A DNA stretch of 64,000 bases. Source: Aquarana catesbeiana. Lineage: Eukaryota > Chordata > Amphibia > Anura > Ranidae. Positions 23,603 to 31,812 of the stretch are shown here, piece by piece. How positions within the stretch are numbered: position 1 is the first letter of the stretch; each line of letters opens with the position of its first letter. A program made the translations under genes and the position numbers. A model generated the notes under the pieces. It was not told where the DNA came from. It was given only the letters and a program-made list of their open reading frames with translations, and searched no databases. The stretch lies in contig NC_133336.1 in the NCBI RefSeq assembly GCF_042186555.1, positions 193,623,437 through 193,687,436 of the forward strand, read 5' to 3'.

Positions 23603-24146
23603 TGGACTGGAAAATGTGCGCAAACCCCAAAGGTTAATAAATAAATGAGTGATGGGGCCACCACCTAAGTGTAGCCATTTAAATATATAAATAGAACATA
23701 AAAACATATATGCACTCACTATATCAATTGAAGGGTGGGCAGATCCTAAATATCATCCATGCCAAGTATGTCCGGGAAATGGCCAGGGATGGCAGAGTTC
23801 AGCTATCATTGCTCTTTGTTGGCTACTGCACTGTGATGTTAACAAGGAGCTGGACAATTTTATATACCGACCAATGTATCAGATGATTACCTTCGTCCAT
23901 GATTACTATTTTCTGTAAATCTTTCAAAATAAGTAAAGGTTTCTAGAACCTGGAAAATGTGCGCAAACCCCAAAGGTTAATAAATAAATTAGAGATGGGG
24001 CCACCACCTGTGTAGCCATTTATTAGTATATAGTATATATTTATTAGTATAAATAGAACATAAAAACATATATGCACTCACTATATCAAGTGAAGGGTGG
24101 GCAGATCATAACTATCATCCATGCCAAGTATGTCTGGGAAGTGGAT
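23603..24146. repeat. Direct duplication of about 170-200 bp, spaced about 345 bp
   Basis: CTGGAAAATGTGCGCAAACC to AAGTATGTC(C/T)GGGAA is present at 23607-23780 and again at 23950-24143, including TATATGCACTCACTATATCA. The segment between them (23860-23945, CAGATGATTACCTTCGTCC) is found again at 35942-36012 after the hAT nest. Confidence 0.8.
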
Positions 24147-24159
24147 GTATAGAATAATT

Positions 24160-24640
24160 CTACGCTACCCTAAAAAGAAACACAGAAGCAGCCAACACGA
24201 CCAACAAAGTATAAGATTGCAAAACAACAAAAAAGTGTGGCGCTAAACAATGTCACATATAACTGTAAACCAGTCAATAAGGAATGAGAAGGATCAATTG
24301 TGTCTGCTATGAACAGGTAGTCCTCATGTGGACATTACAGATGGGTAGTCCTTATGACAATATGTTGTAAACGAAATAATGAAGGATTATATAGACATCT
24401 CGAATAAAAATCAGCTCACTACCACCGAGAGATGAAGAGGCTTACCAGATGAGATGGACCCAATGAGGCATACGCCGGATTGGGTCGGACAAGGCTTGGG
24501 TAGTGAGTGGCTGTGTATACTCCGAGAAGGATGTGATCTCGTGGATTTGCTGTATTCCTCCAGATAGCACCAGGAACTTGAGAGGTGTACGCAATCTCCC
24601 GGATGTGGGAGGTCATGTAGATCTTAAGGAGGTGGTGGGG
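24160..24640. repeat. Unclassified interspersed repeat
   Basis: Its left part matches the motif order of 13285-13345 (GCAGCCAACACGACCAACAAAG then GTGTGGCGCTAAACAATG). No coding frame can be supported. It abuts a hAT-family arm at 24641. Confidence 0.4.
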
Positions 24641-25229
24641 TGTTCCGTGGGTGAACCCCGCAAAGACCTGAAAGGTTTGGTATGGATTTTGAGTGGGACC
24701 CCTACGCCATTTTTTTTTAAATTTTGGTTCGGGGTTGCCCTGTGGGGAAATCCCATGCCGTTTTCATTATTTGAACTTTTATGTGTATTGTCAGACTGAC
24801 AATTCATTAATAGCCGTGAGTAGTTTTAAATTACTTTTTTTCCTTTGAAATGTCATTTTGCTGTCAGACTGTTCTAAACACGGGAAACATGCGTCCTTTA
24901 CAGGCATACTATAGACACCCCCCAGGTACAAAATTTAAAAAGGAATATTACACTTTTATTGTTTCAATTTAGGCATTATCTAAATCACTGCTCCCAAAAA
25001 AACTTTTTTTGCATTGATCCATGTCCCCTGGGGCAGGACCCAGGTCTCCAAACACTTTTTATGACAATATCATGCATATAAGCCTTTAAAATGAGCACTT
25101 TTGATTTCTCCCATAGACTTTTAAAGGGTGTTCCGCGGCTTTCGAAATTGCTTGCGAACACCCCAAATTGTTCGCTGTTCGGCGAACTGGCGAACAGCCG
25201 ATGTTTGAGTCGAACATGAATAATGGAAT
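24641..25229. mobile_element. Single arm of the palindromic hAT family, truncated
   Basis: The stretch from GTGAACCCCGCAAAG to CGAACAGCCGATGTTTGAG matches the right arm of the 26804-32897 element (32200-32890): shared GGTTCGGGGTTGCCC, TTACAGGCATACTATAGACA and CATGTCCCCTGGGGCAGGAC. It stops about 30 bp short of the terminal GCTCATCCCTA. Confidence 0.8.
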
Positions 25230-26400
25230 AGATGCGTATTCCATTACGGGCCTGTTCTCAGGCACATATCTGTACCCTGTGGTAGCAAACTGCTGCATTT
25301 TTTAATCTATTTAGTTTATCTTTTGTTTTTAATGTTAACTCCTTTGAATGCTGATGGAGTTTTTTTGAATAAAAAGTTATTATACTTACTACACCATGGG
25401 AGCCTCCTATTTTTCTTTCTATGAGGGAGCCATTGTGAACACCTTAACTCAATAGTAAGGAAATTACCCGGATGCTCAGTAGGACTGTGGTGGAGAGGAG
25501 ATTGTGATCGTAATACCCCATGCAGTCTGCCCCCTCTGGGGCTGGTGGATCCGGGAAGCCATTGGGAAAACCAACAGCACGGAAATCATCCAGAATGCCC
25601 TACACGATTGGTGTGGAGAGGAGATCATGATTGAGATACCTTACGCTGGTTGCCCCTTCTGGGGCTGTTGGATTCGGTGAGTGGGGACCCATAAGGGGGA
25701 GCACAAAAGTCACAGGAATTATCTGAGAGCACTCAAGTCACGGTTTTCTTTTGCTAAGAAAATTGCTTGGAACACTGGGTTTGAACAGTTTTTCACTCTA
25801 AGGACTATAATCACAAAAAAAAATTTTAATTGATTCTTTTCTGCACTAACTAGTTCGAGATGCAATTATTTGATCACTGGACTTTGATTATGATGTGTAT
25901 TTCTTTGCAATACATTTATATATATACATTTATTTGCACTGTTTAGGCAAAGTTTATTATATGCTTTGGATATTATTTGCACTAGTAGAGCACATATATG
26001 TTTTACGTTTATATGTTATAGCCACTTCACTTTGTGGTGGTATATGGTGCAGACCTATCACAGCTGTAGGGGCCTCAGCACATATCCCTTACTTATAGGG
26101 TTTGTTCGAACTACCATTGAAGACAGCTCCTTGTCTAATCATTTATTTACTTTTGCTGTTATATATATATATAATTATAGACCTATAATTTTGGTAACTA
26201 ATTTTTCCTGCTGGTATTAGGTACTTCTACTAGGATCATAAAATCACCTGGGGATATAACATAACCTAAACCCCCCCCCATACACTAACCCATTCAACCC
26301 CATAGAGAGCGCCATACCCCTTTTCAATTTAATTCAAATAATCAACGGAGAATCCTTAGGGAAGCTCCTTTAGGGGGGCAGCATACCTAAACGATTGTTC
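25230..26400. other. Unassigned AT-rich DNA with a short duplicated block
   Basis: A block CTGCCCCCTCTGGGGCTG(G/T)TGGAT occurs at 25526 and, slightly diverged, at 25650, giving a period near 124 bp. A (TA)n tract lies at 26161-26172. No gene or clear element end is seen. Confidence 0.45.
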
Positions 26401-26620
26401 TAAGTGCAGCTTTCACATTTATTTTATTAGGCAGTTGATTCTACTAGCTGCAGTATAATCATTATATATACATCCCAGTTTTGTGCAGCTACATCTCACT
26501 GCAGGCCAATAGTATGTCTGGAAGGCCAACAAGGAGAGGCAGACAGTCACAAGCCAATAAATGAGGGCAAGCAGGCTCTGTGTCTAGAGGCAGCAGTGCT
26601 GGTCGTGGACACGGTGCATC

Positions 26621-26790
26621 TAGGGTTGCCACCTCATCCCTTTAAAATCGAACACACATTAATTACACAGGTTCTGTGGCTGATTAAGGTGGTAATTAAA
26701 CTCACTTGGTGCCTTAGCTGCATTAAATTAGCCTCAGAACCTGTGTAATTCATATGTGTTCGGGTTTAAAGGGATGAGGTGGCAACTCTA
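26621..26790. mobile_element. 170-bp hAT MITE, TAGGGTTGCC family
   Basis: The near-palindromic ends TAGGGTTGCCACCTCATCCC and GGGATGAGGTGGCAACTCTA are flanked by GGTGCATC at 26613-26620 and 26791-26798, an exact 8-bp duplication. The interior is mirrored too (GAACACAC ... TGTGTTCGG; AGGTTCTG ... CAGAACCT). The right-hand duplication overlaps the one used by the next insertion (26796-26803). Confidence 0.93.
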
Positions 26791-27706
26791 GGTGCATCCT
26801 CATTAGGGATGAGCTTCGAGTTCGAGTCGAACTCATGTTCGACTCGAACACTGGCTGTTCGCAAGTTCGCCGAACAGCGAACAATTTGGGGTGTTCGCGG
26901 CAAATTCGAATGCCGCGGCATACCCTTTAAAAGTCTATGGGAGAAATCAAAAGTGCTAATTTTAAAGGCTTATATGCAAGTTATTGTCATAAAAAGTGTT
27001 TGGGGACCTGGGTCCTGCCCCAGGGGACATGAATCAATGCAAAAAAAAGTTTTAAAAACGGTTGTTTTTTCAGGAGCAGTGATTTTAATAATGCTTAAAG
27101 TCAAACAATAAAAGTGTAATATCCCTTTAAATTTCATAGCTGGGGGGTGTCTATAGTATGCCTGTAAAGGGGCGCATGTTTCCTGTGCTTACTCGTGGCT
27201 ATTGCATTGCCGACAATACACATAGAAGTTCATTGATAAAAACAGCATGGGAATTCCCCACAGGGGAACCCCGAACCAAAATTTAAAAAAAAAATGACTT
27301 GGGAGTCCCCCTAAATTCCATACCAGGCCCTTCAGGTCTGGTATGGATATTAAGGGGAACCCCGGCCAAAATTAAAAAAAAAAATGACGTGGGGTTCCCC
27401 CTAAATTCCATACCAGACCCTTCAGGTCTGGTATGGATTTTAAGGGGAACCCGCGCCAAAAAAAAAAAAAAAAAAAAACGGCGTGGGGTCCCCCCAAGAA
27501 TCCATACCAGACCCTTATCCGAGCACGCAACCTGGCAGGCCGCAGGAAAAGAGGGGGGGACGAGAGTGCGCCCCCCCCTCCTGAACCGTACCAGGCCACA
27601 TGCCCTCAACATAGTTACATAGTTACATATAGTTACATAGTAGGTGAGGTTGAAAAAAGACACAAGTCCATCAAGTCCAACCTATGTGTGTGATTATGTG
27701 TCAGTA

Positions 27707-30658
27707 TTACATTACATATCCCTGTATATTGCGGTCATTCAGGTGATTATCTAATAGTTTCTTGAAGCTATCAATGCTCCCCGCTGAGACCACCGCCTGT
27801 GGAAGGGAATTCCACATCCTTGCCGCTCTTACAGTAAAGAACCCTCTACGTAGTTTAAGGTTAAACCTCTTTTCCTCTAATTGCAATGAGTGGCCACGAG
27901 TCTTATTAAACTCTCTTCTGCGAAAAAGTTTTATCCCTATTGTGGGGTCACCAGTACAGTATTTGTAAATTGAAATCATATCCCCTCTCAAGCGTCTCTT
28001 CTCCAGAGAGAATAAGTTCAGTGCTCGCAACCTTTCCTCATAACTAAGATCCTCCAGACCCTTTATTAGCTTTGTTGCCCTTCTTTGTACTCGCTCCATT
28101 TCCAGTACGTCCCTCCTGAGGACTGGTGCCCAGAACTGGACAGCATACTCCAGGTGCGGGCGGACCAGAGTCTTGTAGAGCGGGAGAATTATCGTTTTAT
28201 CTCTGCAGTTGATCCCCCTTTTAATGCATGCCAATATTCTGTTTGCTTTATTAGCAGCAGCTTGGCATTGCATGCCGTTGCTGAGCCTATCATCCACTAG
28301 GACCCCCAAGTCCTTTTCCATCCTAGATTCCCCCAGAGGTTCTCCCCCCAGTGTATAGATTGCATTCATATTTTTGACACCCAAATGCATTATTTTACAT
28401 TTTTCTACATTGAACCTCATTTGCCATGTAGTCGCCCACCCCATTAATTTGTTCAGGTCTTTTTGCAAGATTTCCACATCCTGCTGAGAAGTTATTGCCC
28501 TGCTTAGCTTAGTATCATCTGCAAATACAGAGATGGAACTGTTTATCCCATCCTCCAGGTCATTTATGAACAAATTAAATAGGATTGGTCCCAGCACAGA
28601 ACCCTGGGGGACCCCACTACCCACCCCTGACCATTCTGAGTACTCCCCATTTATCACCACCCTCTGAACACGCCCTTGTAGCCAGTTTTCAATCCATGTA
28701 CTCACCCTATGGTCCATGCCAACGCACCTTATTTTGTACAGTAAACGTTTATGGGGAACTGTGTCAAATGCTTTTGCAAAATCCAGATACACCACGTCTA
28801 CGGGCCTTCCTTTATCTAGATGGCAACTCACCTCCTCATAGAAGGTTAATAGATTGGTTTGGCAAGAACGATTCTTCATGAATCCATGCTGATTACTGCT
28901 AATGATATCATTCTTATTACTAAAATCTTGTATATAGTCCCTTATCATCCCCTCCAAGAGTTTACATACTATTGATGTTAGGCTAACTGGTCTGTAATTC
29001 CCAGGGATGTTTTTTGGGCCCTTTTTAAATATTGGTGCTACATTGGCTTTTCTCCAATCAGCTGGCACCATTCCAGTCAATAGACTGTCTGTAAAAATTA
29101 GGAACAACGGTCTGGCAATCACCTGACTGAGTTCCCTAAGTACCCTCGGATGCAAGCCATCTGGTCCCGGTGATTTATTAATGTTAAGTTTCTCAAGTCT
29201 AATTTTAATTCCGTCCTCTGTTAACCATGTAGGTGCTTCCTGTGTTGTGTCATGAGGATAAACACTGCAGTTTTGGTTACTGAAGCCCCCCGATTCACTC
29301 GTGAATACTGAGGAGAAGAATAAATTCAATACCTCTGCCATCTCCCCATCCTTTGTAACCAGATGTCCTTCCTCATTCTTTATGGGGCCAATATGGTCTG
29401 TCCTCCCTTTTTTACTGTTTACATACTTAAAGAATTTCTTGGGATTTTTTTTGCTCTCCTCCGCTATGTGTCTTTCATGTTCTATCTTAGCCATCCTAAT
29501 TGCACCCTTACATTTCTTATTGCATTCTTTATAAATTCTGAATGCTGTGGATGATCCCTCAACCTTGTATTTTTTGAAGGCCTTCTCCTTTGCTTTTATA
29601 TGCATTTTTACATTGGAGTTAAGCCATCCAGGATGTTTGTTCGCTCTTTTAAATTTATTACCCAATGGGATACATTGGCTAATGCCCTTGTTTAATATGC
29701 TCTTAAAGCAAACCCATCTCTCCTCTGTATTCTTTGTTCCTAATATTTTATCCCAATTTATGCCTTTTAGCAAGGTTTGTAGTTTAGGGAAGTTGGCTCT
29801 TTTGAAATTCAGTGTCTTTGTGTTCCCTTCATGTCTCCTATTTGTGTGATTTATACTGAAACTAATTGACCTGTGATCGCTGTTACCTAAATTGCCCCGT
29901 ATTTCCACATCTGTTATCAGGTCTGTATTGTTGGTAATCAGTAGATCTAGTAATGTTTTATTTCTAGTTGGTGCGTCTACCATCTGACCCATAAAATTGT
30001 CCTGCAAGACATTAAGGAACTGGCGAGCCTTAAATGAATGCGCGGTTCCCTCCGCCCAGTCTATGTCTGGATAATTAAAATCCCCCATTATGATAACACT
30101 TCCCATCCTTGCTGCTAATCCAATTTGTGATAGGAGATCCGTCTCCACTTCCTCCCTCAGGTTAGGGGGCCTATAGCATACTCCCAGTATTATTTTCCCC
30201 TTAGCTTCATCCCTTTGGAGCTCTACCCATAAAGATTCCACCTCCTCCCTAGCCCCCTCAGTGATGTCATCTCTCACATTCACTTGTACATTATTCTTGA
30301 TATATAGGCATACCCCTCCCCCTTTTTTACCCTCTCTATCCTTGCGGTATAGGGTATACCCTTGAATGTTTGCCAGCCAATCATGAGAGCTGTTGAACCA
30401 GGTCTCTGAAATTCCCACAAAATCCAAATCCTCCTTGTACAACAGTATCTCTAGTTCACCCATCTTGTCCGCCAGGCTCCTGGCATTGGTGAACATGCCA
30501 CATAGTTTAGACCGGTCGCATATTGTCCTCGTATTGGGTGTTTCAAGATTGCAACTTGGACTTGCTACTATACTCACCTTGTGTTTTTGTGCTTTGGTTA
30601 ACCTACCACTAATGCCCCCAATACTACCCTCTGGAATATCTTCCGCGCTGGCTATCAC
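27707..30658 (-). CDS. CR1 LINE ORF2: endonuclease-reverse transcriptase, intact
   Basis: The frame is open for 983 codons. An apurinic-type endonuclease domain spans about residues 50-270, with MFTNARSL, SETWFN (E85), MGDFNYPDIDW (192-201) and NSDHRS (259-264). The reverse transcriptase spans about 480-760, with PGNYRPVSLTS, LDFAKAFDTVPH (625-636), GVPQGSVLGP (682-691) and the catalytic FADD (712-715). The C-terminus has the CR1-type LEYAVQFWAP and RRATKLIKG blocks and ends NDRNIQGYVM. It would copy its own mRNA at a nicked genomic site. No ATG precedes the domains closely; the frame is open upstream and overlaps the ORF1 tail, so the true start is unknown. No stop or frameshift is seen in any domain, which implies a recent insertion, although the 5' truncation makes this copy non-autonomous. 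Confidence 0.95.
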   Translation of the reverse strand: MIASAEDIPEGSIGGISGRLTKAQKHKVSIVASPSCNLETPNTRTICDRSKLCGMFTNARSLADKMGELEILLYKEDLDFVGISETWFNSSHDWLANIQGYTLYRKDREGKKGGGVCLYIKNNVQVNVRDDITEGAREEVESLWVELQRDEAKGKIILGVCYRPPNLREEVETDLLSQIGLAARMGSVIIMGDFNYPDIDWAEGTAHSFKARQFLNVLQDNFMGQMVDAPTRNKTLLDLLITNNTDLITDVEIRGNLGNSDHRSISFSINHTNRRHEGNTKTLNFKRANFPKLQTLLKGINWDKILGTKNTEERWVCFKSILNKGISQCIPLGNKFKRANKHPGWLNSNVKMHIKAKEKAFKKYKVEGSSTAFRIYKECNKKCKGAIRMAKIEHERHIAEESKKNPKKFFKYVNSKKGRTDHIGPIKNEEGHLVTKDGEMAEVLNLFFSSVFTSESGGFSNQNCSVYPHDTTQEAPTWLTEDGIKIRLEKLNINKSPGPDGLHPRVLRELSQVIARPLFLIFTDSLLTGMVPADWRKANVAPIFKKGPKNIPGNYRPVSLTSIVCKLLEGMIRDYIQDFSNKNDIISSNQHGFMKNRSCQTNLLTFYEEVSCHLDKGRPVDVVYLDFAKAFDTVPHKRLLYKIRCVGMDHRVSTWIENWLQGRVQRVVINGEYSEWSGVGSGVPQGSVLGPILFNLFINDLEDGINSSISVFADDTKLSRAITSQQDVEILQKDLNKLMGWATTWQMRFNVEKCKIMHLGVKNMNAIYTLGGEPLGESRMEKDLGVLVDDRLSNGMQCQAAANKANRILACIKRGINCRDKTIILPLYKTLVRPHLEYAVQFWAPVLRRDVLEMERVQRRATKLIKGLEDLSYEERLRALNLFSLEKRRLRGDMISIYKYCTGDPTIGIKLFRRREFNKTRGHSLQLEEKRFNLKLRRGFFTVRAARMWNSLPQAVVSAGSIDSFKKLLDNHLNDRNIQGYVM

Positions 30659-30684
30659 TGTCTCTGGACCCTCCCCCCCATCGC

Positions 30685-30789
30685 CTAGTTTAAAAACCCC
30701 TCTAACTTTTTGGCCATCTTCATTCCCAGCAGATCTGCACCCTCCTCATTTAGGTGCAGTCCGTCCCTTCTATAGTACCGGTTACCCGG
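30685..30789 (-). pseudogene. CR1 ORF1 remnant: C-terminus of SGNH esterase-like domain
   Basis: Reading leftward from 30789, 34 codons encode a tail containing RRDGLHLNEEGADLLG and end at TAG (30685-30687). The D-G-L-H motif followed by N..G..LL is the catalytic Asp/His block at the end of SGNH/GDSL hydrolases. Such esterase domains are known in ORF1 of several CR1-clade LINEs. The rest of ORF1 was lost by 5' truncation. It overlaps the upstream extension of the ORF2 frame. Confidence 0.75.
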
Positions 30790-31032
30790 TAGCCCCCAAA
30801 ACACCTTGTCCCCATGTTGATGAGGCAAGGGCCTCATCCCCACAACCCTGGCCGGTGGTTGTGGGGGTCTGCGGGCGGGGGGCTTATCGGAATCTGGAAG
30901 CCCCCTTTAACAAGGGGACCCCAGATCCCGGCCCCCCCTGTGTGAAACGGTAAGGGGGTACTTACCCCTACCATTTCACTAAAAAACTGTCAAAAATGTT
31001 AAAAATGACAAGAGACAGTTTTTGACAATTCC

Positions 31033-31038
31033 TTTATT
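31033..31038 (-). terminator. Outward poly(A) signal, left arm of copy B
   Basis: AATAAA on the minus strand, followed by GGAATTGTCAAAAACTG and then a GT/T-rich stretch. The same context occurs at 31807 (+), and a similar one at 547 (-) and 851 (+). Confidence 0.5.
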
Positions 31039-31328
31039 TAAATGCTTCTTCTTTCTTCTATCTTCCTTCATCTTCTTCTTCTGGCTCTTCTGGTTCTTCC
31101 TCCGGCGTTCTCATCCAGCATCTCCTCTGTTAGGTCTTCTATCTTCTTCTCCTCGGGCCGCTCCGCACCCATGGCATGGGGGGAGGCTCCCGCTCTTCTC
31201 TTCTTCTTTTCTTCTCTTCTTACTTCTTCTCTTCTTCTCTTCTTCATTTTCTTCTCCGGGCCGCTCCGCACCCATGCTGGCATGGAGGGAGGCTCCCGCT
31301 GTGTGACGGCGTCTCCTCGTCTGATGCT

Positions 31329-31390
31329 TCTTAAATTACGGGGACGGGGCCACCCGATGACTCCGCCCCCCTCTGACGCACGGGACATGA
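31329..31390 (-). promoter_or_regulatory. Candidate leftward promoter at palindrome centre (copy B)
   Basis: On the minus strand a GC-rich segment with GGGGGCGGAGTC and GCCCCGTCCCC-type boxes (31341-31375) is followed by TAATTTAAG (31329-31337), a TATA-like box. It mirrors the rightward set at 31455-31498. Promoter activity is inferred only. Confidence 0.4.
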
Positions 31391-31454
31391 AGGGACTTCC
31401 CTGTGGCATTCCCCGTGACGTCACAGGGAAGTCCCGTCAAGTCACCGTGCGTCA

Positions 31455-31498
31455 GAGGGGGGCGGGGTCACCGGGTGGCACCGCCCCCGTTATTTAAG
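31455..31498 (+). promoter_or_regulatory. Candidate rightward promoter at palindrome centre (copy B)
   Basis: A GGGGCGGGGTC-type GC box (31457-31467) and CCGCCCC (31481-31487) precede TATTTAAG at 31491-31498. AATAAA follows about 310 bp downstream at 31807-31812. The spacing and order resemble a short RNA polymerase II unit. Confidence 0.4.
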
Positions 31499-31806
31499 AA
31501 CGTCAGACGAGGAGACGCCGTCACACAGCGGGAGCCTCCCTCCATGCCAGCATGGGTGCGGAGCAGCCCGGAGAAGAAAATGAAGAAGAGAAGAAGAGAA
31601 GAAGAGAAGAAGAGAAGAAGAGGAGAAGAGGAGAAGAGGAGAGCGGGAGCCTCCCCCCATGCCATGGGTGCGGAGCGGCCCGAGAAGAAGAAGATAGAAG
31701 ACGCCGCAGAGGAGATGCTGGACGAGAACGCCGGAGGAAGAACCAGAAGAGCCAGAAGAACCAGAAGAAGAAGATGAAGGAAGATAGAAGAAAGAAGAAG
31801 CATTTA

Positions 31807-31812
31807 AATAAA
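31807..31812 (+). terminator. Outward poly(A) signal, right arm of copy B
   Basis: AATAAA followed by GGAATTGTCAAAAACTG and TGTCTCTTGTCATTTTT, a GT/T-rich downstream element. Mirror of 31033-31038. Confidence 0.5.

Larger units (their letters stand above)
27607..30790 (-). mobile_element. CR1-clade LINE, 5'-truncated, inserted in one palindrome arm
   Basis: It reads right to left: the last 35 codons of ORF1 (30685-30789), ORF2 (27707-30658), a short 3' UTR, and a microsatellite-like tail of TAGTTACA repeats at 27607-27640. The 5' junction lies at about 30790, where the palindrome arm resumes (GTAGCCCCCAAAACACC). Comparison with the intact opposite arm at 32045-32095 shows no target duplication; instead about 15 bp of target are missing. 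A shorter copy of the same LINE lies at 59058-59540. Confidence 0.93.

Noticed and set aside
27762..30953. Several + strand frames of 60-186 codons
   Set aside because: They are antisense to the CR1 ORF2, or to the junction with the palindrome arm, and lack any domain.
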